A stretch of 64,000 nt of DNA from Vibrio tubiashii (GCA_000775715.1 JRWQ01000009.1:62001-126000), one strand, 5' to 3'. Positions 8,016 to 18,355 are shown, counted from the stretch's first letter. Notes: generated from the sequence alone by a model not told the origin. Translations and numbers: made by a program.

Positions 8016-8921
8016 CTAACTAATGCCTATATCATTCAATGAGACTTGCTCTCTCAGCCACTGCTTGAACAGCCTGGTGTATGGGTCATCGATATGGGTG
8101 ATCATAAAGTACCCTGCATTAGCTGAAGTCGCAGAGAATGGCGCAACCAACTTGCCTTGCTCTATCTCATCGGATAACAGTGCGAACCTTGCCAATGCAA
8201 TCCCTACTCCAGCTTCCGCCGCTGACATCGCCATGTCAGTACGATTGAAAAAGTGGCCACGATTGGTTTCGAAATCCAACTGGTGCTCAGAGGCCCAATA
8301 TAGCCATTCATAATCTTTTACAGCACCTTGCCATGGCATCACATCATGCAGCAAAGTCACTTTGTCCCACTCTGCACCTACGCCGACAAGGTCCTCATGT
8401 TTAGAAAAGTAGTCTTGGCTCATAACAGGTACAAGTGACTCTTCCATCAGCAGCTCTGCTTCAGAGTGTTTGTAAGGTATTGGGCCGTAATCAATGGCGA
8501 TATCAAAATTTCGCTTGTCACTATCGACAAGCGCACCTTCAGCAAAGGTGTGGATTTGAATATCAGGATACTGTTTATGGAAATTTTCTAGCCTAGGGAC
8601 TAACCACTTAAACGCAAAAGATGGGGTAAGTTTAAGGCGGATCTGCTTTCGCTCACTCACCTGGGTAAGCTGAAAAACGTTCTCTTCAATCGCAGACAGA
8701 TGATGACTGGTTGACTCAACCAGCTTTCTTCCCTGCTCTGTGAGACGAATACCACGTGCGTGACGTTCAAACACGCTAAACCCTAATAGTTGCTCTATCT
8801 GCTGTAACTGCTGACTAACAGCCCCAAGCGTGAGATTGAGCTCTTTTGCAGCGCTGGTCAGGCTTTGATGACGCGCGACAATGCAGATCAAATTGACGCC
8901 ATGAAGTAGCGTTGATTTCAT
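8016..8921 (-). CDS. LysR-family regulator, GcvA/DsdC-like
   Basis: This 301-residue transcription factor has an N-terminal winged helix-turn-helix (residues about 8-65, SLTSAAKELNLTLGAVSQQLQQIE) and a C-terminal substrate-binding domain. The latter has the GcvA-subgroup features LTPSFAFKWLVPRL and DIAIDYG. It is transcribed away from dadA across 104 bases, the classic LysR arrangement, so it most likely controls the D-amino acid dehydrogenase gene in response to an amino acid. An AGGG ribosome-binding site lies 6 bases before the ATG. The effector is not known. Confidence 0.85.
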   Translation of the reverse strand: MKSTLLHGVNLICIVARHQSLTSAAKELNLTLGAVSQQLQQIEQLLGFSVFERHARGIRLTEQGRKLVESTSHHLSAIEENVFQLTQVSERKQIRLKLTPSFAFKWLVPRLENFHKQYPDIQIHTFAEGALVDSDKRNFDIAIDYGPIPYKHSEAELLMEESLVPVMSQDYFSKHEDLVGVGAEWDKVTLLHDVMPWQGAVKDYEWLYWASEHQLDFETNRGHFFNRTDMAMSAAEAGVGIALARFALLSDEIEQGKLVAPFSATSANAGYFMITHIDDPYTRLFKQWLREQVSLNDIGIS

Positions 8922-9025
8922 TTCTACCCTATAGAAAAACTAAAACCTTATCTCAATTTTTATCGATTGTTAAATAGATGTAAATACCGCATTCTAAGCA
9001 AAATTTTAAACTGTGAGTTGAAGTC

Positions 9026-10279
9026 GTGAAGGTTGTTGTTTTAGGAAGTGGTGTGATTGGATTAACCAGTGCTTGGTACTTAAACCAAGCTGGGTTTGAT
9101 GTCACTGTGATTGATCGTCAAGCAAGATCAGCAGAAGAGACCAGCTTCGCCAATGCAGGTCAAATCTCATATGGCTACTCTTCTCCATGGGCTGCTCCCG
9201 GCATTCCTACTAAAGCGATAAAATGGCTTTTTGAACAGCATGCACCTCTAAAGATCAAACCATCTGTCAGCCCAGAATTAATTACATGGGCAAGCCAAAT
9301 GCTCAGTAATTGCCAACTCGACAAATACCGAGTCAATAAATCACGCATGTTAACCATCGCAAATCGTAGCCGTGAGTGTTTAGCCAAGTTAAACCAAGAG
9401 TTTGAACTTAACTATCAAGGGCGTAGCCAAGGTACTTTGCAAATTTTTCGCACCAATGCGCAGTTAAAAGCCGTTGAAAAAGACATGGCGTTACTAGAAG
9501 AGAGTGGTACTCAGTTTAAACTGCTTGATGCCGAGCAGTGTCTAAAACAAGAACCGGGCCTAACAAACATGCGCGGCGACTTAGTTGGAGGGCTTTACCT
9601 CCCTGATGACCAGACCGGTGATTGCTACCTATTCTGTCAACACCTACAACAAATGGCGCAGCAAGCCGGCGTTAAGTTTCTATTTAACACAGATATAGAC
9701 GCTTTGATCACCACAAAGCAAAATGTAGTTGGTGTTCAAACCTCACAGGGCGTAATCAATGCCGACCATTATGTCGTTGCATTAGGCAGTTACTCTAAAT
9801 CCATATTGAGCCCAATAGGTATAGACATTCCGGTTTACCCAGTTAAAGGCTACTCGCTTACGCTACCTGTAATCAACGAACAACAAGCACCAACATCAAC
9901 CATTATGGATGAAACATATAAGGTCGCACTCACTCGTTTTGACCATAGAATCAGAGTCGCAGGTACTGCCGAACTTGCGGGATTTGATCCCAGTTTACCT
10001 ACTAAGCGTATAGCAACGCTAAAACACGTAGTCAGCAACTTATTTCCTCAAGGTGTTGATTTTTCGCAAGCTGACTACTGGACAGGATTCCGCCCAATGA
10101 CGCCAGACGGTACACCGATTATAGGTAACACTCAATATACAAACCTCTACACCAATACAGGGCATGGAACTCTAGGCTGGACAATGGCCTGTGGCTCAGC
10201 AGATATATTAACGGAGTTAATGGCTTCTAATGGTGAAAAAAGAATCTCAGAGCTCAGTGTAAACAGGTATGCCAGCTAA
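9026..10279 (+). CDS. dadA: D-amino acid dehydrogenase (DadA-like)
   Basis: This 417-residue FAD-dependent DAO-family oxidase oxidises D-amino acids, classically D-alanine to pyruvate and ammonia, passing electrons to the respiratory chain at the inner membrane. The FAD dinucleotide motif VVVLGSGVIGLTSAWYL is at residues 3-19, followed by VTVIDRQ (ribose-binding acid). ETSFANAGQIS and the C-terminal TGFRPMTPDGTPIIG plus NTGHGTLGW are hallmarks of DadA. It starts at GTG with a modest GAG ribosome-binding site. No dadX alanine racemase is adjacent. The next gene is an alanine symporter, which fits D-alanine uptake and catabolism. Confidence 0.85.
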   Translation: MKVVVLGSGVIGLTSAWYLNQAGFDVTVIDRQARSAEETSFANAGQISYGYSSPWAAPGIPTKAIKWLFEQHAPLKIKPSVSPELITWASQMLSNCQLDKYRVNKSRMLTIANRSRECLAKLNQEFELNYQGRSQGTLQIFRTNAQLKAVEKDMALLEESGTQFKLLDAEQCLKQEPGLTNMRGDLVGGLYLPDDQTGDCYLFCQHLQQMAQQAGVKFLFNTDIDALITTKQNVVGVQTSQGVINADHYVVALGSYSKSILSPIGIDIPVYPVKGYSLTLPVINEQQAPTSTIMDETYKVALTRFDHRIRVAGTAELAGFDPSLPTKRIATLKHVVSNLFPQGVDFSQADYWTGFRPMTPDGTPIIGNTQYTNLYTNTGHGTLGWTMACGSADILTELMASNGEKRISELSVNRYAS

Positions 10280-10593
10280 TCAGCCGGGTACGCCCTAGCA
10301 AACGCCGATATAATCTTCTTAACCAAGTCGCATCCACAACATTAATATTAGACAAATAGCATATTTATCCAACAAATAAACAACCAATGAAGAAACCTTC
10401 AGCAGCAGAATAGCATCCGTTTTGTCCTGTACAAATATTACCAATCGCTAAAATTTAACATTTCATTAGCATTTTGTGTTTCACATCACGCCAATTAATC
10501 TTAATAGACAAATTAGTTAACAATTGCATTACAGATAGGTTAATATTCTGTTCACAAAACAACCATTAGAAAACTAAACAGGGAAAAATACTT
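10280..10593. other. Intergenic region upstream of the alanine symporter gene
   Basis: This 314-base, A/T-rich gap separates dadA from the symporter gene. No terminator is obvious after dadA. It holds one CRP-like site (listed separately) about 105 bases before the symporter start codon. I see no other gene or repeat. Confidence 0.6.
10475..10490 (+). promoter_or_regulatory. Candidate CRP-cAMP site
   Basis: TGTGT-TTCACA-TCACG matches TGTGA-N6-TCACA at 8 of 10 fixed positions with the correct 6-base spacer. Its position suits activation of the alanine symporter gene when preferred sugars are absent. Confidence 0.45.
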
Positions 10594-12135
10594 ATGCAGT
10601 CATTAGTTGATTTTCTGAATGGAATTATCTGGAGCCCGGTATTGATTTATCTTTGCCTTGGTGCTGGTTTGTTCTATTCAATCATGACTCGATTTGTTCA
10701 AGTTCGTCACTTTAGCGAAATGTGGCGTTTACTTCTTTCAGGGAAGAGCTCTACTAAGGGTATCTCGTCTTTCCAAGCACTTGCAGTGTCACTTTCTGGC
10801 CGCGTAGGTACAGGTAACATTGCAGGTGTTGCAGCGGCCATCGGTTTTGGTGGTCCAGGTGCCGTATTCTGGATGTGGGTTGTTGCCTTCTTTGGTGCTG
10901 CAACAGCTTACGCAGAATCAACCTTGGCGCAAATATATAAAGAAGAAGATGACGGCGAATTCCGCGGTGGCCCGGCTTATTACATCGAAAAAGCAATGGG
11001 TCAAACTTGGTACGCTTGGATCTTCGCTATTGCGACTATCTTCGCCTGTGGTTTCTTACTACCGGGTGTTCAATCAAACAGTATCGGCAATGCAGTTGAA
11101 GCGGCGTTTGGCTCTGGTGAAATGATTGAAACAGCAATCGGCACATTCAGCTTTGCTAAGATTTTCACCGGTACGTTGATCTCAGTGATTCTAGCGTTCA
11201 TCATCTTCGGTGGCGTTAAACGTATTGCGAACTTCACACAGATCGTTGTTCCTTTTATGGCGTTAGCTTACATCGTAACAGCCTTCATTATCATCCTACT
11301 CAACATCGGTGAAGTGCCTCGCGTATTCTCTATGATCATCGGCGATGCCTTTACACCAATGGCTGGTGTCGGTGCGGCTATCGGTTGGGGTGTAAAACGT
11401 GGTGTTTACTCTAACGAAGCAGGTCAAGGTACTGGTCCTCACGCAGCGGCAGCAGCAAGTGTTGATCACCCAGCACAGCAAGGTCTAGTTCAGTCGTTCT
11501 CTATCTACATCGATACACTTCTAGTATGTTCAGCAACGGCGTTTATGATCATCATTACTGGTGCATATAACGTTCACGGTGCTGAAGGCTTCCTAGTGCA
11601 GAACGTTGCGGCAGATATCGCAGCTAACGGTCCTGTGTTCACGCAGATGGCGATTGAAAGTGCGCTTCCAGGCATTGGTAAACCATTCATTGCTGTCGCA
11701 TTGTTCTTCTTTGCATTTACTACGATTCTTGCTTACTACTACATTGCCGAAACCAACGTGGCTTACATTCGCCGTCACGTCAAAGTTAACGGTCTAATGT
11801 TCCTGCTAAAAGTCGCGCTAATCGCAGTTGTGTTCTACGGCACAGTCAAGACCGCTAACCTAGCGTGGGCGATGGGTGACGTAGGTGTAGGTCTAATGGC
11901 ATGGTTGAACATCGTAGGTATTCTGATCATCTTCTTTATGTCTAAACCAGCACTTAAAGCGCTAAAAGACTACGAAGAGCAACAGAAACAAGGTGTGACT
12001 GAGTACACATTCAACCCAGTGAAGCTTGGTATTAAAGGCGCAGATTACTGGGAAGACAAATACCGTCGTAAGACAGGTCAAGCACCACAGGCTGATGCTG
12101 AAGAAACTAAGCCAGTTGAACAGCCTTCAACCTAA
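10594..12135 (+). CDS. Sodium:alanine symporter (AGCS family)
   Basis: This 513-residue inner-membrane carrier of the alanine/glycine:cation symporter family imports alanine or glycine with Na+ (or H+). The first helix starts at about residue 14, and there are about ten to eleven hydrophobic segments. Family signatures visible are SLSGRVGTGNIAGVA at about 67-81 and GVKRGVYSNEAGQGTGPHAAA at about 266-286. The C-terminal 60 residues are hydrophilic and acidic (ADAEETKPVEQ). AGGGAAAAATACTT precedes the ATG. Placement after dadA suggests that it supplies D- or L-alanine to that enzyme, though it has its own promoter region and terminator. Confidence 0.9.
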   Translation: MQSLVDFLNGIIWSPVLIYLCLGAGLFYSIMTRFVQVRHFSEMWRLLLSGKSSTKGISSFQALAVSLSGRVGTGNIAGVAAAIGFGGPGAVFWMWVVAFFGAATAYAESTLAQIYKEEDDGEFRGGPAYYIEKAMGQTWYAWIFAIATIFACGFLLPGVQSNSIGNAVEAAFGSGEMIETAIGTFSFAKIFTGTLISVILAFIIFGGVKRIANFTQIVVPFMALAYIVTAFIIILLNIGEVPRVFSMIIGDAFTPMAGVGAAIGWGVKRGVYSNEAGQGTGPHAAAAASVDHPAQQGLVQSFSIYIDTLLVCSATAFMIIITGAYNVHGAEGFLVQNVAADIAANGPVFTQMAIESALPGIGKPFIAVALFFFAFTTILAYYYIAETNVAYIRRHVKVNGLMFLLKVALIAVVFYGTVKTANLAWAMGDVGVGLMAWLNIVGILIIFFMSKPALKALKDYEEQQKQGVTEYTFNPVKLGIKGADYWEDKYRRKTGQAPQADAEETKPVEQPST

Positions 12136-12166
12136 TTAAAAAATAACAAAACGCAGTGGTAAATAA

Positions 12167-12195
12167 AAAGGGGTTAGCCAATGGCTAACCCCTTT
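12167..12195 (+). terminator. Rho-independent terminator after the alanine symporter gene
   Basis: A 13-bp stem AAAGGGGTTAGCC / GGCTAACCCCTTT with a 3-base loop lies 31 bases after the stop codon. The flanking A run on the left makes it usable in both directions. Confidence 0.85.
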
Positions 12196-12274
12196 CATCT
12201 TATCGTTCCCAATTTTGCCAAGCTAGTTGGCGTAAGCAGATGATGCTTCAGGCGCACCACCCACTTATAATTTG

Positions 12275-12871
12275 TTATGCCGCAACCTGTTCTAGAGGCA
12301 TCTCTTGCGCTGGTTTTTTCTCACCAATTGGCAAAACCGTGCGACCATATTCATTGTTTAGCACCTGAGCCATAGCAAAGTAGATCGCACTCGCACCACA
12401 GAAAATACCTTCAATACCCGCAATCGTACCGATGAACTCGCTACCAGTGAAATCACGCGCTGCTAGCAAGAAGAACAGAATAGTGAGTGAACCGAACACC
12501 ACTTGTTTCGCCACTGGGTAGCATAGTGAACCGATGAACATGAAGCCTGTAAAGATACCCCATAACGCCAAGTACCAGCCCATAAAGCTCGCTGGGCTAG
12601 CCGGTAAGCCCATGTATGGCATAACAATGAGACCAACTAGTGTTAGCCAGAAAAGACCGTAAGAGGTAAACGCCGTAGTACCAAAGGTATCACCACGCTT
12701 AAAGCACATCATGCCAACAAGTACCTGACTAAGACCACCGTAGAAGATACCCATCGCTAGAATCATCGAGTCAATCGGGAAAAAACCTGCATTGTGGATG
12801 TTAAGCAGGATGGTCGTCATACCGAAACCCATCAGACCCAGTGGTGCTGGGTTTGCCAATTTAGTTGACAT
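12275..12871 (-). CDS. satP: Acetate/succinate transporter, GPR1/FUN34/YaaH (SatP) family
   Basis: This 198-residue protein has six hydrophobic helices. The N-terminal signature [14 protein letters not shown] is at residues 7-20 and is diagnostic of AceTr/SatP transporters, which move acetate (and succinate) with protons across the inner membrane. Length matches E. coli SatP (188). The C-terminal 25 residues are polar ([16 protein letters not shown]) and cytoplasmic. An AAAGG ribosome-binding site is 8 bases before the ATG. It is a single gene, convergent with the alanine symporter gene. Confidence 0.88.
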   Translation of the reverse strand: MSTKLANPAPLGLMGFGMTTILLNIHNAGFFPIDSMILAMGIFYGGLSQVLVGMMCFKRGDTFGTTAFTSYGLFWLTLVGLIVMPYMGLPASPASFMGWYLALWGIFTGFMFIGSLCYPVAKQVVFGSLTILFFLLAARDFTGSEFIGTIAGIEGIFCGASAIYFAMAQVLNNEYGRTVLPIGEKKPAQEMPLEQVAA

Positions 12872-13100
12872 TTTGCGCGCCTTTAAAAAAAGTTAATAAA
12901 ATTTACGCGCAAATTTTAATAGCGTTTAATTAAAAAGATAGTGTACGGATTCGCAATCTTAGGTTACCAAAATCGCTCTTTAAGCAACTTAGCACCTATA
13001 TGTGCCGATTCAGCACAAAATAGAGTTAACTTCGCCAAACCACGCCCAATAAAATCCAAATCGAAGATGCCAACTGACATTAAATACTAACAAATCTCTC

Positions 13101-13271
13101 TATAGCAATGCCAATCTAAATAAGTATCCGGACATTCTTGCTGGTTAAAATCGCTGATAGCAGCGTTATAGATTTTGTAGGTAGGTCAACTAGCTAGCTG
13201 CAATCTATGCCTTGCTCTAAGCGATTTTTCCTGCGCAATTATCTGATCACCTACTTATCCAGATTGGTATA
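13101..13271. repeat. MITE-like imperfect inverted repeat (about 171 bp)
   Basis: The element begins and ends with TATA. Its ends are imperfect inverted copies: the left end has CCAATCTAAATAAGTA, and the right end read on the minus strand has CCAATCTGGATAAGTA. Further inside, AAAATCGCTGATAGCAGCG on the left pairs approximately with AAAAATCGCTTAGAGCAAGG on the right. There is no reading frame inside. This is the form of a non-autonomous element or a long stem-loop repeat. I recall similar CTTATCCAGATTGGTAT ends as common in Vibrio intergenic DNA but cannot check copy number here. The rest of the 457-base gap between satP and guaA (12872-13100) shows nothing I can name. Confidence 0.6.
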
Positions 13272-13277
13272 AGGCAT

Positions 13278-13303
13278 AAAAAAGCCAGTCCGGAGACTGG
13301 CTT
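13278..13303 (-). terminator. Rho-independent terminator of guaA
   Basis: A 9-bp stem AAGCCAGTC / GACTGGCTT with a CGGA loop lies 26 bases beyond the guaA stop and is followed on the minus strand by a T run. Confidence 0.85.
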
Positions 13304-13328
13304 CGATCGTTTTTCTAATCAGAGAGAA

Positions 13329-14882
13329 TTATTCCCACTCGATTGTCGCTGGTGGTTTACCTGAGATGTCATAAACCACGCGAGAAATACCGTCAACTTC
13401 ATTGATGATGCGGTTAGATACCTTACCTAGGAAATCGTACGGTAGGTGTGCCCAGTGCGCGGTCATAAAGTCGATCGTTTCTACCGCACGTAGCGATACA
13501 ACCCAATCGTACTTACGGCCATCGCCCATTACACCTACAGAGCGAACTGGTAGGAATACTGTGAACGCTTGAGATACTTTATTGTATAGGTCTGCAGCGT
13601 GTAGCTCTTCAATGAAGATAGCGTCTGCACGACGTAGCAAGTCACAGTACTCTTTCTTGATTTCGCCAAGAACACGAACACCTAGACCAGGACCTGGGAA
13701 TGGGTGGCGGTAAAGCATGTTGTAAGGCAAGCCTAGCTCTAAGCCAATCTTACGTACTTCATCTTTAAACAGCTCACGTAGTGGCTCTACAAGACCCATT
13801 TCCATATCGTCTGGCAGACCGCCCACATTGTGGTGTGATTTGATCACGTGCGCTTTACCAGTCTTAGATGCAGCGGATTCGATAACGTCTGGGTAAATCG
13901 TACCTTGAGCAAGCCATTTAGCATTTTTCAGCTTCTTAGACTCTTCATCAAATACATCTACGAATACGTGACCAATGGTCTTGCGCTTCTCTTCTGGGTC
14001 AGACTTACCTTCAAGAGCCGCAAGGAAGCGATCTTCTGCGTCAACTTTAATGATGTTTAGGCCAAACTTGTCGCCAAACATATCCATTACTTGCTGGCCT
14101 TCGTTCAAACGAAGTAGACCGTTATCAACGAACACACAGGTTAGCTTGTCGCCAATTGCACGGTGAACTAGCATCGCAACAACGGACGAGTCAACACCAC
14201 CAGAAAGGCCAAGGATAACTTCGTCATCGCCGACCTGCTCTTTGATACGTGCAACGGCATCTTCGATAATAGATTCTGAGGTCCATAGACGCTCACAGCC
14301 ACATACGCCAAGAACAAAGTTCTCTAGCATTTGTAGGCCGTTCTTCGTGTGTGTTACTTCTGGGTGGAACTGAACGCCGAAGTATTTCTTCTCTTCGTTT
14401 GCCATCGCAGCGTAAGGGCAAGTGTCTGTCTCACCAACTTTTACGAAACCTTGAGGAATCTCAACAACTTTGTCACCGTGGCTCATCCATACGTCTTGTG
14501 ACGCTTCAAGATCTTTAAATAGCGATGATTCGCCAGAGACTTGTACTGCTGCGTAACCGAACTCACGCTCATCAGAAGTAGAAACTTTACCACCTAGCTG
14601 CTCTGCCATAGTCTGCATGCCGTAACATACGCCAAGAACAGGAACACCAGAGTCAAATACATATTGAGGCGCGCGAGGAGAGTTGTCCTCTGTCACGCTT
14701 TCTGGACCACCAGATAGGATGATGCCATCTGGGTTGAAATCGCGAATATCCGCTTCTTCTACATCCCAGCTCCATAGTTCACAGTAAACGCCGATTTCAC
14801 GAACACGACGCGCGACAAGTTGAGTGTACTGAGAACCGAAGTCCAAGATCAGAATACGTTGGTCATGGATATTTTTAGTCAT
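13329..14882 (-). CDS. guaA: GMP synthase (glutamine-hydrolysing)
   Basis: This 517-residue cytoplasmic enzyme converts XMP to GMP using ATP and glutamine. The N-terminal class-I glutamine amidotransferase domain (about 1-200) has the nucleophile C86 in GVCYGMQ and the His-Glu pair in QFHPEVTHT. The ATP pyrophosphatase domain has the P-loop [11 protein letters not shown] at about 235. The C-terminal dimerisation domain ends in PPATIEWE, the universal GuaA ending. It lies downstream of guaB with a 184-base spacer, the usual guaBA order, and has a terminator. Confidence 0.97.
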   Translation of the reverse strand: MTKNIHDQRILILDFGSQYTQLVARRVREIGVYCELWSWDVEEADIRDFNPDGIILSGGPESVTEDNSPRAPQYVFDSGVPVLGVCYGMQTMAEQLGGKVSTSDEREFGYAAVQVSGESSLFKDLEASQDVWMSHGDKVVEIPQGFVKVGETDTCPYAAMANEEKKYFGVQFHPEVTHTKNGLQMLENFVLGVCGCERLWTSESIIEDAVARIKEQVGDDEVILGLSGGVDSSVVAMLVHRAIGDKLTCVFVDNGLLRLNEGQQVMDMFGDKFGLNIIKVDAEDRFLAALEGKSDPEEKRKTIGHVFVDVFDEESKKLKNAKWLAQGTIYPDVIESAASKTGKAHVIKSHHNVGGLPDDMEMGLVEPLRELFKDEVRKIGLELGLPYNMLYRHPFPGPGLGVRVLGEIKKEYCDLLRRADAIFIEELHAADLYNKVSQAFTVFLPVRSVGVMGDGRKYDWVVSLRAVETIDFMTAHWAHLPYDFLGKVSNRIINEVDGISRVVYDISGKPPATIEWE

Positions 14883-14910
14883 TTTGAGCAGTCTTCTTTA
14901 TATTTGGTGG

Positions 14911-14935
14911 ATGAGTGCCTACATTCGACACTCAT
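14911..14935 (-). other. Hairpin in the guaB-guaA spacer
   Basis: ATGAGTG and CACTCAT form a perfect 7-bp inverted repeat with an 11-base loop, about 30-55 bases upstream of the guaA start. It has no T run, so it is not a terminator. It could be an RNA processing or mRNA stability element between the two cistrons. Its function is unknown. Confidence 0.3.
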
Positions 14936-15066
14936 AGCTTTAAATAATATTTCGTCACGATTAAATCATAACCGTAAGAGTAAACCTGTCATTTTTCGGA
15001 AATCCTCAAAGCTGAATCAAACTATTTCTAGGAAAAGTCAGATTCAGCAAAGAGATTTTTGAAAAA

Positions 15067-16530
15067 TTAGCCTAGGCGGTAGTTTGGAGCTTCCTTGGTG
15101 ATTTGAACGTCATGGACATGAGACTCTTTCATGCCAGCGCCAGAGATACGTACAAATTCTGCTTTAGTACGCATATCTTCAACTGTTGCACTGCCTGTTA
15201 GACCCATGCTTGAACGTAAACCACCCATTTGTTGGTGAACGATCTCTTTTAGGCGACCTTTGTATGCGATACGGCCTTCAATGCCCTCTGGTACTAGTTT
15301 GTCTGCTGCATTGTCAGACTGGAAGTAACGGTCAGAAGAACCTTGAGACATAGCACCAAGAGAGCCCATACCACGGTAAGCTTTGTATGAACGGCCGTTG
15401 TATAGGATTACTTCGCCCGGTGCTTCTTCAGTACCTGCGAACATTGAACCAACCATGACACAAGATGCGCCAGCAACGATTGCTTTACAAATATCACCTG
15501 AGAAACGGATACCACCGTCAGCGATAACTGGAATACCGTACTCGTTAGCGACTTCTGCAGCATCTGCAATAGCCGTTACTTGAGGAACACCAACACCAGT
15601 AACGATACGAGTCGTACAGATAGAACCAGGGCCGATACCTACTTTCACTGCGCTTACGCCAGCTTCGATAAGTGCTTTAGCGCCAGCACCTGTCGCAACG
15701 TTACCACCGATGATGTCTAGATCTGGGTATGCTGCGCGAGTTTCACGGATGCGGTTTAGTACACCTTCAGAGTGACCATGTGAAGAGTCGATAAGTAGAA
15801 CGTCAACACCGGCTTCAACTAGAGCTTTAACACGCTCTTCGTTACCCGCGCCAGCGCCAACCGCTGCACCTACTCGTAGACGGCCTTGGTCATCTTTACA
15901 TGCGTTTGGCTTACGTTCTGCTTTATGGAAATCTTTTGCAGTGATCATACCGGTTAGTTGGAACTCATCATTCACAACCAGTACTTTTTCAACACGTGCT
16001 TTGTGCATCTTCTCTTGAACTTCTTCACGTGTCGCACCTTCTTTAACCGCTGCTAGGCGATCTTTTGGTGTCATTACCGCTTCAACTTTCTTCGAAAGAT
16101 CCGTTACGAAGCGAACGTCACGACCTGTGATGATACCAACCAATTCGTTGTTGTCAGTTACAACAGGGAAACCTGCAAAACCATGCTTTTCAGTAAGTGC
16201 AACAACGTCTGCGATAGTCGCATCAGGGTTTACTGTTACAGGATGAGAAACCACGCCCGCTTCGTAAATTTTAACCTGGTGAACCATTTCCGCTTGCTGC
16301 TCAATCGACATGTTCTTGTGGATAAAGCCAATGCCACCCTCTTGCGCTAGTGCAATTGCTAGACGCGCTTCAGTTACAGTGTCCATAGACGCTGAAATCA
16401 TTGGGATGTTTAGGGTGATGTTCTTAGTAAGCTGAGTGCGAAGATCAGCTGTGTTTGGGAGAACGGTGGAGTGTGCTGGCACAAGGAGTACGTCATCGAA
16501 TGTCAGCGCTTCTTTGGCAATTCTTAGCAT
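15067..16530 (-). CDS. guaB: Inosine-5'-monophosphate dehydrogenase
   Basis: This 487-residue TIM-barrel enzyme oxidises IMP to XMP with NAD+, the first committed step to GMP. The start is the ATG at 16530 ([16 protein letters not shown]), matching the family length of 488 in E. coli. The frame is open for 16 codons upstream, but these are not conserved in the family. The catalytic cysteine is C305 in [15 protein letters not shown] pair spans about residues 93-200, and the flap and C-terminal segment around RGMGSLGAM are present. The first gene of guaBA, it is divergent from xseA as in E. coli. Confidence 0.97.
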   Translation of the reverse strand: MLRIAKEALTFDDVLLVPAHSTVLPNTADLRTQLTKNITLNIPMISASMDTVTEARLAIALAQEGGIGFIHKNMSIEQQAEMVHQVKIYEAGVVSHPVTVNPDATIADVVALTEKHGFAGFPVVTDNNELVGIITGRDVRFVTDLSKKVEAVMTPKDRLAAVKEGATREEVQEKMHKARVEKVLVVNDEFQLTGMITAKDFHKAERKPNACKDDQGRLRVGAAVGAGAGNEERVKALVEAGVDVLLIDSSHGHSEGVLNRIRETRAAYPDLDIIGGNVATGAGAKALIEAGVSAVKVGIGPGSICTTRIVTGVGVPQVTAIADAAEVANEYGIPVIADGGIRFSGDICKAIVAGASCVMVGSMFAGTEEAPGEVILYNGRSYKAYRGMGSLGAMSQGSSDRYFQSDNAADKLVPEGIEGRIAYKGRLKEIVHQQMGGLRSSMGLTGSATVEDMRTKAEFVRISGAGMKESHVHDVQITKEAPNYRLG

Positions 16531-16644
16531 TTGCAATATCTCACAATTAGAGGAGTAAAAAGAAAAATCCAATCTCATCGTTTCGCATAATGAGGGCAGT
16601 AAGCGAAGCTGCTTGGCTGCATTTGGATTAGATATTGCGGACGG

Positions 16645-16673
16645 ATTATACGGCTAACGAAATCGGTTGGCTA
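16645..16673 (-). promoter_or_regulatory. guaB promoter with PurR-like operator
   Basis: On the minus strand TAGCCA (16673-16668), 17 bases and TATAAT (16650-16645) form a good sigma-70 promoter. Within it, the 16 bases at 16657-16672 match the PurR operator consensus ACGCAAACGTTTGCGT at 11 of 16 positions, with the central CG kept. PurR repression of guaBA is known in E. coli; here it is inferred from the match and its position. Confidence 0.5.
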
Positions 16674-16693
16674 CACATTTTTCTACTTTTTAT

Positions 16694-16721
16694 TTGCATT
16701 TACCCCCTTGCTATGTATTAT
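16694..16721 (+). promoter_or_regulatory. Probable xseA promoter
   Basis: TTGCAT, 16 bases and TATTAT lie about 40 bases before the GTG start of xseA. The match to sigma-70 consensus is moderate. Confidence 0.4.
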
Positions 16722-16761
16722 ATTGCCGCTAATTTCCATACCCACGCCCACGGAATTAGCT

Positions 16762-18093
16762 GTGTCTTCTCTGACCAATCAAAACATTTTCACCGTTTCT
16801 CGTCTTAATGCCGAAGTTCGTCTGTTGCTAGAAAATGAAATGGGTATTGTTTGGTTAGTGGGAGAAATTTCTAACTTTTCCGCGCCTGTTTCTGGTCATT
16901 GGTACCTCACTCTTAAAGACTCTCGCGCTCAAGTTAAATGTGCCATGTTCCGTGGTAACAATCGTCGCGTTACGTTCAAGCCACAAAACGGCAATCAAGT
17001 ATTAGTTAAAGCGCGCTTATCACTTTATGAGCCTCGTGGTGACTACCAGTTGATCATAGAGAGCATGCAGCCAGAAGGCGATGGTAGACTTCAACAACAG
17101 TTTGATGAACTGAAAATGAAGCTAGCAGGCGAAGGTCTGTTCGCACAAACCAGCAAAAAGCCCTTGCCAGAACACCCTAAGTGCGTCGGTATTGTCACCT
17201 CAAAAACCGGGGCAGCGCTGTTTGATATCCTCGATGTACTGAAACGACGCGATCCTTCTCTTCCTGTCGTCATCTATCCGACCATGGTTCAAGGTGAAGA
17301 AGCTGCGATTCAGATTGCTCAAGCAATTGGTTGTGCCAACAGCCGTAATGAGTGTGACGTGCTAATTGTAGGCCGTGGTGGTGGTTCATTAGAAGATTTA
17401 TGGTGCTTTAACAACGAGATCCTGGCTCGCACTATTGCAGCTAGCCAGATCCCAATCATCAGTGCGGTAGGCCATGAGATTGACGTTACCATTGCAGACT
17501 TTGTCGCTGACATGCGTGCCCCTACGCCTTCCGCTGCAGCCGAGCTAGTCAGCCGAGATAACAGCCATAAAGATCAAGCGCTCCAATCTCGTCAACACAA
17601 ACTCGTTAGCGCAATGCGTTATTACCTTACAGAGCAGAAGCAAACGACAGCTTCGCTTTTACACCGTATTGAACGCAAACACCCAAGCTATCAACTGCAA
17701 CGTCAAAGTCAACAGTTGGACGAGCTTGAAGCAAGACTAAACCGTGCTATGGGTCAGTTCATCGTAACACGGCATCAGAAGATCGAGCGCCAGCAGCACC
17801 GAATTCAGCTTAACTCACCAACCAAACGCCTAGCAGAACAAAAAGCTTCTCTGCAAAGCCTAGAGCAGAAGTTGCTCGATGCCATGGATAGAAGACTGCT
17901 TAATACACGTCACCAACTCGCGATGGCTGCAGAAAAGCTCGATACGGTGAGTCCACTGGCCACCTTGAAGCGTGGCTACTCGATAACACAAACCGAGCAA
18001 GGTAACGTGGTTAGCCTGACGTCACAAATAAAAACAGGCGACACTCTGGTCACCCGCTTATCTGATGGTGAAATTCGCTCAACAGTGATCTAA
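16762..18093 (+). CDS. xseA: Exodeoxyribonuclease VII large subunit
   Basis: This 443-residue subunit of exonuclease VII degrades single-stranded DNA in both directions, together with XseB (not in this window). The start is the GTG at 16762 ([19 protein letters not shown]), the conserved XseA N-terminus, after ACGGA. Upstream in-frame codons lie in the promoter region. An N-terminal OB-fold (about 10-105, [19 protein letters not shown]) is followed by the catalytic core with [11 protein letters not shown] and [16 protein letters not shown] (about 210-270). The C-terminal half is a long coiled coil ending in LKRGYSIT. It is divergent from guaB. Confidence 0.95.
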   Translation: MSSLTNQNIFTVSRLNAEVRLLLENEMGIVWLVGEISNFSAPVSGHWYLTLKDSRAQVKCAMFRGNNRRVTFKPQNGNQVLVKARLSLYEPRGDYQLIIESMQPEGDGRLQQQFDELKMKLAGEGLFAQTSKKPLPEHPKCVGIVTSKTGAALFDILDVLKRRDPSLPVVIYPTMVQGEEAAIQIAQAIGCANSRNECDVLIVGRGGGSLEDLWCFNNEILARTIAASQIPIISAVGHEIDVTIADFVADMRAPTPSAAAELVSRDNSHKDQALQSRQHKLVSAMRYYLTEQKQTTASLLHRIERKHPSYQLQRQSQQLDELEARLNRAMGQFIVTRHQKIERQQHRIQLNSPTKRLAEQKASLQSLEQKLLDAMDRRLLNTRHQLAMAAEKLDTVSPLATLKRGYSITQTEQGNVVSLTSQIKTGDTLVTRLSDGEIRSTVI

Positions 18094-18133
18094 AAGAGCG
18101 AGGTCACTGGAAGACTCTGGGGCTGAAGAGCTT

Positions 18134-18355
18134 CTAGCTTGGATGAAATTCGAAGCGAATACGAGATTTAGACTTGAGCTCATTGCAGCTATTGCAAAAG
18201 TAATTCGCAGCCCCGCATGCTTGAAGCTTTTCTAGTTCGGCTTCGCAATCAGGACAAAAGCCCACCTTTATATAGCTCTCGTCACAAGCCGAACAGTGAT
18301 ATTTTCCGTTCCACTCTAGCTCATCGGCACATACAGGGCATGTATTCTCGTTCAT
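18134..18355 (-). CDS. yfgJ: Small zinc-ribbon protein, YfgJ-like
   Basis: This 73-residue protein is built from three CxxC pairs: CPVC at 6-9, CSAC at 21-24, CPDC at 34-37, plus CNSC near 54-57. Eight cysteines in this spacing fit two rubredoxin-like zinc ribbons. The E. coli YfgJ gene lies beside xseA and der, which supports the assignment. The role is unknown; nucleic acid or protein binding is the usual guess for such ribbons. It converges on xseA. Confidence 0.8.
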   Translation of the reverse strand: MNENTCPVCADELEWNGKYHCSACDESYIKVGFCPDCEAELEKLQACGAANYFCNSCNELKSKSRIRFEFHPS

